Assembly (NCBI RefSeq): GCF_001294455.1
Contig: NZ_LIKT01000005.1
Location: 176,642-240,641, forward strand
From: Phaeobacter sp. 11ANDIMAR09
GTDB taxonomy: Bacteria > Pseudomonadota > Alphaproteobacteria > Rhodobacterales > Rhodobacteraceae
DNA length: 64,000 nt
Reading direction: 5' to 3'
The notes under the pieces are model-generated. The model ran no database searches. It was not told the DNA's origin and was given only the letters and a program-made list of their open reading frames with translations. The position numbers were made by a program, and so were the translations under genes. Position 1 is the first letter of the stretch. Each line of letters opens with the position of its first letter. Below are positions 46,478-54,384 of the stretch, piece by piece.

Positions 46478-47092
46478 ATGGAACCGGTTCAGTCAGAAGA
46501 AACAGGGCTCGCAGCTGACCCAACGGAAGCACCAGACGGTGAAGTCCTGGGAAAAATGATTCGCGACGCACGCAAAGAGAAGGGACTGACGCTAGAGGAA
46601 GCAGCCAAGGCGGCGGCCATCGGGCGCTCGACTCTCTCCAAGATCGAGAACAACCAGACCCGCCCCAGTTTCGAGATTATTCGCCGTCTGATGCAAACTT
46701 TGGAGCTGGAAACGCCGCAATTGTTCGTTCAGTCGGCGCAAAGCAGCATTTCGGGACGGCGCGATTACACGTTGTCCGGGCGCGGCGAGCATCAGGAAAC
46801 CAAGACCTATGATCATGAACTCCTGTGTACCGAGCTCACCAGCAAGCGGATGCTGCCCTATATCAGCACCATCAAGGCGCGCGACGTCACCGAGTATGAA
46901 AGCTGGGTCCGCCATCGTGGCGAAGAGTTCATGTATGTGATCAGCGGAGATCTGGTGCTCTATACCGAGCACTATCGCCCCCTCAATATGAGTGCCGGTG
47001 ATTCGGTCTATTACGACAGCGGCATGGGCCACGGCTGTGTTTCCGTCAGCGACGAAGACGCCAAAGTGCTCTGGGTCTCACTGGAAATCTAG
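46478..47092 (+). CDS. XRE-family regulator with C-terminal cupin domain
   Basis: A 204-residue protein. The HTH_3 domain (residues about 23-78) contains LGKMIRDARKEKGLTLEEAA and IGRSTLSKIENNQTRPSF. A cupin_2 domain follows at about residues 130-200 (HRGEEFMYVISGDLVLY...SAGDSVYYDSGMGHGC). XRE-cupin proteins commonly repress amino-acid or amine catabolic genes and sense a small ligand in the cupin barrel. Divergence from lpdA makes control of the glycine operon likely. The start at ATG 46478 follows AGGAGAAAT, with a rather long spacing of about 12 bases. The longer frame to 46325 is in promoter DNA. Confidence 0.88.
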   Translation: MEPVQSEETGLAADPTEAPDGEVLGKMIRDARKEKGLTLEEAAKAAAIGRSTLSKIENNQTRPSFEIIRRLMQTLELETPQLFVQSAQSSISGRRDYTLSGRGEHQETKTYDHELLCTELTSKRMLPYISTIKARDVTEYESWVRHRGEEFMYVISGDLVLYTEHYRPLNMSAGDSVYYDSGMGHGCVSVSDEDAKVLWVSLEI

Positions 47093-47107
47093 TTTCCAGC
47101 AGGAAAC
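47092..47107 (+). promoter_or_regulatory. Palindrome GTTTCC-AGCA-GGAAAC behind the XRE-cupin gene
   Basis: A perfect 6-bp stem with a four-base loop starts in the stop codon of the regulator gene. It could be a weak terminator or another binding site related to GTTTAGGAAAC at 46371-46381. Confidence 0.4.
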
Positions 47108-47114
47108 TGCCGCC

Positions 47115-47402
47115 TCAAGTCCCTTCGACAATGGTGATGCTGGCCTCGCAGGCCCCGGCCCGCAGCGCGCGGGCCTTTTTATACTCTGGTGAAGTGTAGC
47201 AGTCGCGGGCCTGTTGCAGGCTGTCGAACTCTATCACCACGTGGCGTTGCCAACTTTCGCCTTCCAGGGTCTCTGCCTCGCCACCGCGGGCTAGAAACTT
47301 TGCGCCATGCTGCTGAAAGGCCGCCGGAGCAACCGCCTGATAGCCTGCATAGACTTCCGGGTTGGTGACTGTCACATGGGCGATCCAATAGGCCTTGGCC
47401 AT
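47115..47402 (-). CDS. DUF1330 family protein
   Basis: A 95-residue protein starting MAKAYWIAHVTVTNPEVY. The fold is the dimeric alpha/beta-barrel type, with the conserved FLARGGEAETLEGESWQRHVVIEFDS and SPEYKKARALR of DUF1330. Family members are small stress or catabolic accessory proteins with unknown reaction. ATG 47402 lies four bases after the GntR-type stop, so it is co-transcribed with the regulator and divergently placed from the oxygenase cluster, suggesting a role in the same pathway (inference). Confidence 0.88.
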   Translation of the reverse strand: MAKAYWIAHVTVTNPEVYAGYQAVAPAAFQQHGAKFLARGGEAETLEGESWQRHVVIEFDSLQQARDCYTSPEYKKARALRAGACEASITIVEGT

Positions 47403-47406
47403 CGCG

Positions 47407-48108
47407 CTATTCCTTTTCTTCCCCTGAAAGCAGCCGTTCGGCCACGGCGGAGGCATCCGCCAGATGGGTCTCCACCGCGTGCTGCGCCGCCGCTGCATCG
47501 CCCGCCACGATGGCATCACAGATCGCCTGCATATGGGCCAAACCGGGCTGCGCACGATCCGAAGCCGACAGGGTCATGGCGCGCAACCGGCTGATCCTCC
47601 CATTCAGCCGGTTGACCACCTCCCAGGCGATATGATGCCCTGCAGCCTCAAACATCACCTGATAAAACCCGGTCGAGGCCTTGAACAAGGCCCCCGGCAG
47701 CGCCTCTGAAGCAGACTGCGCAAAGGCCTGTTTCAGTGCTTCAAGCGCAGCCTGCAATTCCGCGTGTAATCTGCGGGACCCCGACTGGGCGCAGGCCACA
47801 GCCGCTGCGGTTTCCAGCATGCGACGGATCTCGTAGATCTGGCGTGCATCCTCCCAGCTCAGCGGTGCCACGATGGGGCCGCGATTGGGCAGGATCTCTA
47901 CCAGACCTTCGGCCTCGAGATAGCGAATCGTCTCGCGGATCACCGTCCGGCTGACCCCCAATTGATCACACAAGGGCCGCTCCACCAGACGTTCACCCGG
48001 CGAGAACACACCAGATATGATCGCTTCACGCATTTTTTCCTGCACGATTTCACGAAGCGTTGCAGGCGGTTGTTCGATTTTCAGCTGAGCCAGAGCGGGG
48101 TTTTCCAT
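47407..48108 (-). CDS. GntR-family transcriptional regulator, FCD (FadR/VanR) type
   Basis: A 233-residue regulator: winged HTH (residues about 15-80, with GERLVERPLCDQLGVSRTVIRETIRYLEAEGLVE) and an all-helical FCD ligand domain (about 90-215). Metal- or carboxylate-binding acids and histidines sit around EIRRMLETAA and LAHMQAICDAIVAGD. FCD proteins usually repress catabolic operons until a carboxylate ligand binds. A perfect 14-bp palindrome in the divergent promoter (48165-48178) is its likely operator. ATG 48108; stop four bases before the DUF1330 ATG. Confidence 0.93.
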   Translation of the reverse strand: MENPALAQLKIEQPPATLREIVQEKMREAIISGVFSPGERLVERPLCDQLGVSRTVIRETIRYLEAEGLVEILPNRGPIVAPLSWEDARQIYEIRRMLETAAAVACAQSGSRRLHAELQAALEALKQAFAQSASEALPGALFKASTGFYQVMFEAAGHHIAWEVVNRLNGRISRLRAMTLSASDRAQPGLAHMQAICDAIVAGDAAAAQHAVETHLADASAVAERLLSGEEKE

Positions 48109-48150
48109 GGCTTCTACCTACCAGCCCCTCCAAAAAGAGACAACTAATTC

Positions 48151-48185
48151 TTGACGTACGAGATTATGGTATACCATATGTCAAT
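48151..48185 (+). promoter_or_regulatory. Promoter and GntR-type operator of the oxygenase cluster
   Basis: TATGGTATACCATA (48165-48178) is a perfect palindrome of the TGGTATACCA form used by FCD-type GntR regulators. TTGACG (48151-48156) fits a -35 box, and CATATG (48175-48180) lies 18 bases later as a possible -10 box overlapped by the palindrome. Binding there would block transcription of the DUF1185 gene and those after it. Confidence 0.65.
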
Positions 48186-48215
48186 CAAACAGTTTCACTC
48201 CAATTCAGGTGCCCC

Positions 48216-48818
48216 ATGCCCGCCATCATTCGCAAAACCCTGCTGCACGTCGAAGAAACCCTGATCGAGGGCGGCAAAGAGGCCGCCACGCCGCTCAAGA
48301 TGATTGCTGCCATTGCCGTGATCAAAAACCCCTGGGCCGGGCGGGGCTTTGTGGATGATCTGAAACCGGAAATTCATGACTGCGCACCGGGTCTGGGCGA
48401 GATGCTGACCAAGATGGTGCTTGATGCTGCCGGTGGCGGCGACAAGGTCGAAGGCTATGGCAAGTCCGCCATTGTTGGTCTGGACGGTGAGGTCGAGCAC
48501 GCCTCGGCGCTGATCCACACCCTGCGCTTTGGCAACCATTACCGCGAGGCCGTCGGCGCAAAAAGCTATCTCGCCTTCTCCAACACCCGCGGTCCGGCCA
48601 ATGCGCCGCTTATGATCCCCCTGATGGACAAGAACGACGGCGGTCGTCGCTCGCACTATCTGACCATCCAGACATCGGTGGCCGATGCCCCGGCAGCAGA
48701 TGAAATCGTCGTGGCCCTTGGCGCCTCCATCGGCGGGCGTCCGCATCACCGCATTGGAGACCGTTATCAAGACCTCAAGGATCTGGGCCATGACGTCGAC
48801 AACCCTGCAGCTGTCTGA
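48216..48818 (+). CDS. DUF1185 (amino acid synthesis family) protein
   Basis: A 200-residue protein of the DUF1185 family, named 'amino acid synthesis' without a demonstrated reaction. Conserved features are RKTLLHVEETLIEGG, AIAVIKNPWAGRGFVDDL, the SAIVGLDGEVEHASALIHTLRFG block and ALGASIGGRPHHRIGDR near the C-terminus. First gene after the operator; the ATG at 48216 is 38 bp from it. The next gene starts inside its 3' end (29-bp overlap), showing tight coupling. In such clusters it may hydrolyse or isomerise a cyclic amide or lactone (guess). Confidence 0.85.
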   Translation: MPAIIRKTLLHVEETLIEGGKEAATPLKMIAAIAVIKNPWAGRGFVDDLKPEIHDCAPGLGEMLTKMVLDAAGGGDKVEGYGKSAIVGLDGEVEHASALIHTLRFGNHYREAVGAKSYLAFSNTRGPANAPLMIPLMDKNDGGRRSHYLTIQTSVADAPAADEIVVALGASIGGRPHHRIGDRYQDLKDLGHDVDNPAAV

Positions 48819-50544
48819 GCCATACGGCAGTCTTAGCTACCGCGCGGCAGGCTCGGGCGAGCCCCTGGTATTGATCCACGGGGTCGGCATGCAGAGCGCC
48901 GCCTGGGCACCACAGTTCGAAGCACTGTCAAAAACCCACCGAGTGCTGGCGCTGGATATGCCCGGCCATGGGGGCAGCAGCCCCCTGCCTGAAGGTGCCG
49001 TGCTGCCGGACTATGTCGCCTGGCTGAAGGCCGCGCTCACCACGCTGAACACCGGCCCGGTCAATCTGGCAGGACATTCCATGGGGGCGCTGATCGCCGG
49101 TGGTTTTGCCTGCACACACCCCGAAATGCTGCGCCGGGTTGCGTTGATCAATGGCGTGTTCAAACGCTCACAACAAGCCAGTGAGGCCGTTCTGGCCCGC
49201 TCCGCCGAAATCAAAGCAGGCAAGGTCGATCTGGAAACGCCGCTGACACGTTGGTTTGGCGTCTCTCACGTAGAACAGCACGCCCGCGAACAGGTTCGTG
49301 ACTGGCTTTCAGCGGTTGATCGGAGCGGCTACGCCACCGCCTATGGCGCCTTTGCCCGCAGCGACGCCACCTATGCCGACCAATGGGGGCAGATCACCTG
49401 CCCGCTGCTGGCGTTGACGGGGGACGCCGATCCCAATTCGACCCCAGCCATGTCACGCGCCATGGCGGAGATGGCCCAGAACGGCGAAGTGGAAATCCTG
49501 CCCGGTCGCCATATGGTTAATCTCACCGCGGCTGATGCGGTGACTGACAGCCTGACGCGCTGGCTGCATCGTCCCGAGACCACCTCTGACGAAACGCCAG
49601 ACCAAACGAAGGAGATCCCAATGGCCCCTACCCCACTTGACCCGCGCGCCCTGCGCGACGCCTTTGGCACCTTCATGACCGGCGTCACCGTGGTGACAAG
49701 CCATGACAGTGATGGCACCCCATTGGGCTTTACCGCCAACTCCTTTTCCTCGGTCTCGCTGGATCCGCCCCTGGTGCTGGTCTGCCTGGCCAATAGCTCA
49801 CGCAATTACGAGGCCCTGACCCAGGCCTCTGGTTTTGCGGTGAACATCCTCGCGGAAGATCAAAAAGAGATCTCCAATACCTTTGCCCGACCGTCCGAGG
49901 ACCGCTTTGCGGCGGTGGACTGGCAGGTTGGCCCGCATGGCTCCCCCCTTCTGTCGGGCGTCTCTGCCTGGTTCGACTGCTCCATGCATAAAACCGTTGA
50001 GGCCGGCGATCATGTGATCCTGATCGGCAAGGTCGAAGCATTCGACACCAGCACCGCCCCCGGTCTGGGCTATGCCCGTGGCGCCTATGTCACCCCGGCA
50101 GCCGAGGCCGAAGCTCTTGCACAGGGCGCCAATCTGGTGGTCTCTGCCCTGATTGAACGCGCTGGCGAAGTGCTGCTGGTCGATGATGGCAATGGCGGGC
50201 TAACCCTGCCACAAAAACCCGTAGGCCGCGCCGGAGCATCTGTCGCTCTGGGCGAGCTGATCGCGACCTGTGGGTTAGAGGCGGATCCCGGGTTTATCTA
50301 TTCAGTTTTTGAAGACGGTGCGCGCGAACACCAGCATATCTCGTTCCTTTGTCAGGCCGCCGATGGCACGCCGAAACGGGGCTGCTTCACGCCGCTCAGC
50401 GCGTCGACCATGATGGAGGTGACCGACCCGGCCCTGCGCATCATGCTCGAACGTTTTGCCAGTGAAAGCCGCATGGGCAACTACGGGGTATTTTACGGCA
50501 ACCAGATCAGCGGCGATGTCCGCAAAATCGTGTCAGGGAGTTGA
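48790..50544 (+). CDS. Fusion of alpha/beta-hydrolase and flavin reductase with degenerate Nudix-like tail
   Basis: One uninterrupted 584-codon frame. Residues about 1-265 are an alpha/beta-hydrolase: LVLIHGVGM oxyanion region, nucleophile Ser in LAGHSMGAL, late Asp in TGDADPNS, and catalytic His in LPGRHMVNL. Residues 278-430 are an FMN-dependent flavin reductase (FGTFMTGVTVVTS, FTANSFSSVSLDPPLVLVCL). Residues about 440-560 resemble Nudix (LIERAGEVLLVDDGNGGLTLPQKPVG) but lack the REXXEE catalytic box. An internal ATG at 49621 has an excellent ribosome site (AAGGAG, 49609-49614), so the reductase may also be made separately. The reductase should supply FMNH2 to the luciferase-like enzyme encoded next. 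Fusion versus a lost stop codon is undecided. Confidence 0.85.
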   Translation: MTSTTLQLSEPYGSLSYRAAGSGEPLVLIHGVGMQSAAWAPQFEALSKTHRVLALDMPGHGGSSPLPEGAVLPDYVAWLKAALTTLNTGPVNLAGHSMGALIAGGFACTHPEMLRRVALINGVFKRSQQASEAVLARSAEIKAGKVDLETPLTRWFGVSHVEQHAREQVRDWLSAVDRSGYATAYGAFARSDATYADQWGQITCPLLALTGDADPNSTPAMSRAMAEMAQNGEVEILPGRHMVNLTAADAVTDSLTRWLHRPETTSDETPDQTKEIPMAPTPLDPRALRDAFGTFMTGVTVVTSHDSDGTPLGFTANSFSSVSLDPPLVLVCLANSSRNYEALTQASGFAVNILAEDQKEISNTFARPSEDRFAAVDWQVGPHGSPLLSGVSAWFDCSMHKTVEAGDHVILIGKVEAFDTSTAPGLGYARGAYVTPAAEAEALAQGANLVVSALIERAGEVLLVDDGNGGLTLPQKPVGRAGASVALGELIATCGLEADPGFIYSVFEDGAREHQHISFLCQAADGTPKRGCFTPLSASTMMEVTDPALRIMLERFASESRMGNYGVFYGNQISGDVRKIVSGS

Positions 50545-50549
50545 GTGAC

Positions 50550-51587
50550 ATGAAGTTTTCCTTGTTTGCGCATATGGAGCGTATTTCGCCCGATCAGGAC
50601 CAAAAGCAGCTCTATGATGAGTTCATCGAACTGTGCAAAATCGCTGATCGTGGCGGTATGCATGCGATCTGGACCGGTGAGCACCACGGGATGAATTTCA
50701 CCATCTCGCCCAATCCCTTTTTGAATCTCGTCGATGTGGCCCGCCACACTGAAAATGTCCGTCTGGGCACCGGCACGGTGATTGCGCCCTTCTGGCACCC
50801 CATCCGCCTGGCAGGTGAGGCGGCGCTGACCGATATCATCACCGAAGGGCGGCTGGATCTTGGCATCGCTCGGGGCGCTTATTCCTATGAATACGAGCGC
50901 ATGATGCCCGGCATGGATGCTTGGGAGGCCGGGCAACGCATGCGTGAGCTGATCCCCGCGGTGCAGGGCCTGTGGCAGGGGGATTATGCCCAGGAAGGCG
51001 AATTCCACTCCTTCCCCAAGACCACCTCCTCACCCAAGCCAGTTCAGCAGGACGGCCCGCCGATCTGGGTGGCAGCGCGTGACCCCAACAGCCACGAGTT
51101 TGCCGTCGCCAACAACTGCAACGTTCAGGTGACGCCGCTGTGGCAAGGGGACGGCGAAATCGCCAGCCTGATGCAGCGTTTCACCGATGCCTGCGCCAAG
51201 TTCCCCGACACTCCGCGTCCCAAAATCATGCTGCTGCTGCACACCTATGTGGCGGACAGCGCCGAAGACGTGAAGCTGGCCGCCGAAGAGTTGAACCGGT
51301 TCTACTGCTACTTTGGCGCCTGGTTCAAAAATGAACGCCCCGTGGAGCAAGGCCTGATCAAAGAGCTTTCGCAACACGAGATCGCCGCCCATCCCTTTTA
51401 CTCTCCAGAAGCGATGGAGCGCGATCTGGTCATCGCCGAGCCCGCAGGTGTCATTGAACGGATCAAGGCATACGAGGCCCTGGGCTATGACGAATACTCA
51501 TTCTGGATCGACTCCAGCATGAGCTTTGAGCGCAAGAAAGCCTCGCTGGAGCGTTTCATCAATGAGGTCATGCCCGCCTTCACCTAA
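50550..51587 (+). CDS. Luciferase-like (LLM-class) flavin-dependent monooxygenase
   Basis: A 345-residue TIM-barrel enzyme of the bacterial luciferase family. Hallmarks: KFSLFAHMERISP N-terminus, AIWTGEHHGMNF, VRLGTGTVIAPFWHPIRLAGEAALTDIITEGRLDLGIARGAY (FMN and phosphate binding), and GPPIWVAARDPNSHEFA. With the flavin reductase encoded upstream it makes a two-component oxygenase. The substrate is unknown; the neighbouring hydrolases and dehydrogenase suggest ring cleavage or dealkylation. The ATG at 50550 follows GGGAG, five bases after the upstream stop; a TTG at 50541 overlaps the stop but is less likely. Confidence 0.93.
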   Translation: MKFSLFAHMERISPDQDQKQLYDEFIELCKIADRGGMHAIWTGEHHGMNFTISPNPFLNLVDVARHTENVRLGTGTVIAPFWHPIRLAGEAALTDIITEGRLDLGIARGAYSYEYERMMPGMDAWEAGQRMRELIPAVQGLWQGDYAQEGEFHSFPKTTSSPKPVQQDGPPIWVAARDPNSHEFAVANNCNVQVTPLWQGDGEIASLMQRFTDACAKFPDTPRPKIMLLLHTYVADSAEDVKLAAEELNRFYCYFGAWFKNERPVEQGLIKELSQHEIAAHPFYSPEAMERDLVIAEPAGVIERIKAYEALGYDEYSFWIDSSMSFERKKASLERFINEVMPAFT

Positions 51588-51614
51588 GGTTCAGGTTTCC
51601 AACAAGGACAGACA

Positions 51615-53078
51615 ATGCAGCAGTTTCAGCAATATATCGGCGGCCAGTTTGATGCAGGTTCTGCCCAGTTCGAGAGCCTAGACCCTGCCACTGGCACGGT
51701 CTGGGCAAAGATGCCCGAGGCCAGTGTTGCCGATGTGGACCGGGCCGTTCAGGCCGCCGAGGATGCTTTTTTTGCTCCGGACTGGGCCCTTATAAGCGCC
51801 AGCCAGCGCGGCAAACTGTTGCTGCGGCTGGCGGATTTGGTAGCTCAAAACGCGCCGCGTCTGGCCGAGCTGGAAACCCGCGACACCGGCAAGATCATCC
51901 GCGAGACCTCGGCCCAGATCGCCTATGTAGCGGACTACTACCGCTATTATGCGGGCCTCGCCGATAAGATCGAGGGCGCACATCTGCCCATTGATAAGCC
52001 CGACATGGAGGTCTGGCTGCGGCGCGAACCCATCGGTGTGGTTGCCGCCGTGGTGCCCTGGAACTCGCAGCTGTTCCTGTCCGCAGTGAAGATCGGCCCA
52101 GCGCTGGCGGCGGGCTGCACCGTGGTCCTAAAAGCCTCCGAGGAAGGCCCGGCGCCGATGTTGGAATTCACCCGTATCTTTGATCAGGCGGGGTTTCCGC
52201 CCGGTGTGCTCAATGTGATCACCGGTGGCGCAGAGGCCGGGGTCGCGCTCACCAGCCACGACAAGATCGCCCATGTCGCCTTTACCGGCGGGCCTGAAAC
52301 CGCCCGTCATATCGTGCGCAATTCTGCCGAAAACCTGGCCTCCACCTCGTTGGAGCTGGGCGGCAAATCCCCCTTTATCGTTTTTGAGGACGCCGACATT
52401 GAGAGTGCGGTGAATGCGCAGATCTCGGGGATTTTTGCCGCCACGGGACAAAGCTGCGTTGCCGGCTCACGCCTGGTGATTTCCAGCAAGATCAAAAATC
52501 AATTCTTGGCGCGGTTGAAAGAAAAAGCTGAGGCCGTAGTCATTGGTGCGCCGGATGATATGGCCACCGAAGTTGGCCCCCTTTGCACAAAGGCGCAGCG
52601 CGACCATGCGCTGGCTCTGATTGCCGCCTCCACCGCAGCAGGCGCCAAGCTGGTCACCGGCGGCAGCGCGCCGGATGGTCCGGGCTATTACTTTCCGCCA
52701 ACCATTCTGGATTGCTCTGACGCGCCAGAGGCCCCCTGCCTGAGCCGCGAATTCTTTGGCCCGGTTCTGTCGGTGGTCAGCTTTGACACTGAGGCCGAGG
52801 CTATGAAGATTGCCAATGACACCAAGTTTGGCCTCGCCTCGGGTGTCTTTACCCAAAGCCTGACACGGGCGCATCGGATGATCCGGGGCATTCGCGCCGG
52901 CATTGTCTGGGTCAATACCTACCGGGCGGTCTCTCCCATTGCGCCCTTTGGCGGGCATGGGCTGTCCGGGCACGGGCGCGAAGGCGGGCTGCAGGCGGCG
53001 CTGGATTACACCAAGGTCAAAGCCGTCTGGCTGCGTACATCAGATGATCCCATCCCCGACCCCTTTGTGATGCGCTAG
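51615..53078 (+). CDS. Aldehyde dehydrogenase family protein (oxygenase cluster)
   Basis: A 487-residue NAD(P)-dependent aldehyde dehydrogenase. Landmarks: VVPWNSQLFLSAVKIGPALAAGC, FTGGPETARH, catalytic Glu in LELGGKSPF, catalytic Cys in ATGQSCVAGSRL, and PFGGHGLSGHGREGG. It resembles carnitine/semialdehyde or aromatic-aldehyde dehydrogenases. It lies 27 bp after the monooxygenase stop and probably oxidises the aldehyde produced by oxygenation or ring opening. The start at ATG 51615 follows AAGGACAGAC. Confidence 0.93.
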   Translation: MQQFQQYIGGQFDAGSAQFESLDPATGTVWAKMPEASVADVDRAVQAAEDAFFAPDWALISASQRGKLLLRLADLVAQNAPRLAELETRDTGKIIRETSAQIAYVADYYRYYAGLADKIEGAHLPIDKPDMEVWLRREPIGVVAAVVPWNSQLFLSAVKIGPALAAGCTVVLKASEEGPAPMLEFTRIFDQAGFPPGVLNVITGGAEAGVALTSHDKIAHVAFTGGPETARHIVRNSAENLASTSLELGGKSPFIVFEDADIESAVNAQISGIFAATGQSCVAGSRLVISSKIKNQFLARLKEKAEAVVIGAPDDMATEVGPLCTKAQRDHALALIAASTAAGAKLVTGGSAPDGPGYYFPPTILDCSDAPEAPCLSREFFGPVLSVVSFDTEAEAMKIANDTKFGLASGVFTQSLTRAHRMIRGIRAGIVWVNTYRAVSPIAPFGGHGLSGHGREGGLQAALDYTKVKAVWLRTSDDPIPDPFVMR

Positions 53079-53184
53079 TTACAAAGCGCATCCTTTCCTA
53101 TAGGCAAGGCGGAATATCTCCTTATGGTGGCACCACATAGGCAGAGGCAGGTTCAAACCTGCCGCCAGAAATAGAGGTGCTGAC

Positions 53185-53883
53185 ATGCCAGAAACCCTGT
53201 TCCCACTCCCCGAGCCCCTGACTATCCCGGTAGAGGGCGAAACGGCAGAATTTCCCATTGGCCGGATCTTTTGTGTGGGCCGCAACTATGCCGCCCATGC
53301 CGCCGAAATGGGGGTCGAGGTCGACCGCGAGGCGCCATTCTACTTCACCAAATCCAGCGCCAATGCGATGCTTTCCGGCGGCTCTGCCCCCTACCCTCCG
53401 GGGACAGAGAATTTTCACTACGAAATGGAGCTGGCCCTGGCCATTGGCAAACCAGTGTTTCGTGCCACGGCCCAAGAGGCCCGCGCGGCGATCTATGGCT
53501 ATGGCTGCGCGCTGGACATGACCCGGCGCGACCTGCAAATCCGCGAGCGCAAAAAGCAAAGACCCTGGGATCTGGGCAAGGATCTGGAACAAGGCGCCGT
53601 CTTTGCACCACTGACCAAGGCAGAAGATTGGGGTCCGGTGGCAGATCAACGCATTTGGTTGACCCTGGATGATGAAATCAAACAGGAGGCCACGCTGGCC
53701 GAATTGATCTGGTCGGTCGAGGAAATCATCTGTCACCTGTCTGGTTTCTACCACCTGCGCCCCGGCGATCTTATCCTAACGGGGACCCCCGCAGGTGTCG
53801 GCCCCACCCAGCCCGGCCAGGAGATCAACGGTGGAATCACCGGTCTGTCGCCAATCTCGCTGCGTTTGATCGACCCGGCCTAG
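53185..53883 (+). CDS. Fumarylacetoacetate hydrolase family protein (fumarylpyruvate-hydrolase-like)
   Basis: A 232-residue FAH-superfamily enzyme. The metal-site blocks are IFCVGRNYAAHAAEMG, PFYFTKSSANAMLSGG, FHYEMELALAIGKP (Glu-x-Glu ligands), GYGCALDMTRRDLQ, and LRPGDLILTGTPAGVG. Members cleave acylpyruvates or hydrate/decarboxylate 2-oxo acids. The N-terminus is the short form seen in fumarylpyruvate hydrolases. It fits cleavage of a dicarbonyl or acylpyruvate made by the preceding enzymes. It ends the first part of the cluster; about 500 bp separate it from the TRAP genes. Confidence 0.92.
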   Translation: MPETLFPLPEPLTIPVEGETAEFPIGRIFCVGRNYAAHAAEMGVEVDREAPFYFTKSSANAMLSGGSAPYPPGTENFHYEMELALAIGKPVFRATAQEARAAIYGYGCALDMTRRDLQIRERKKQRPWDLGKDLEQGAVFAPLTKAEDWGPVADQRIWLTLDDEIKQEATLAELIWSVEEIICHLSGFYHLRPGDLILTGTPAGVGPTQPGQEINGGITGLSPISLRLIDPA

Positions 53884-54384
53884 CGGCTGCGCCTCTGGGC
53901 GGAGCAGGTGCGAAATGTGCAAGGCAATGTGCGCTGGGTCCATTCGCAAAGCCCTTTCTGCTTTGCATAGTGGTGCTCTGGCAGCCTCGGCTGCGCCATG
54001 TATCAGAGCCGGTCATCGGAGGAAACGGCAGCGCCACCTGTGCGAAGTTGTCGCCTTTTGACTGGCGAAGAGGGATTGAAAATCACCGCGCATAGTGTTG
54101 AGATGTATCACATCATCAAATAGCCTGAATAATCTGTAACATATCAATACCCTGCTGAGGATCGCCAACTGATGAGGCTCATGACCGCTGAATTCATGAG
54201 TAAGAAATGTATAATCCGCCATTGATAGTTACAAATGCACCAAATAGCAGGGGGCCAGTCGTTCGTTTCGCGAACAATTCCCGGCCCCTTGGGAACAAAG
54301 TGAAAAGAATTGAGCCTCTTGTTGCAATATCGTTTTACGAGGGCAATAGGATGGGGAGATGCAAGGTCAATAGGGAGGAATCAA
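53884..54384. other. Low-GC intergenic region before the TRAP genes
   Basis: 501 bp. Bases 54061-54240 are about 42 percent GC, well below the neighbouring genes. A nested inverted repeat, AGGGGGCC...GGCCCCTT (about 54248-54292) enclosing GTTCG...CGAAC, may be a terminator or operator. A 69-codon minus-strand frame (54013-54222) shows no family I recognise. The TRAP promoter must be in the last 100 bp. A decayed insertion is possible but not shown. Confidence 0.45.

Noticed and set aside
54013..54222. 69-codon minus-strand frame as a transposase fragment
   Set aside because: No DDE or HTH motif and no terminal inverted repeats could be identified; only the low GC is unusual.
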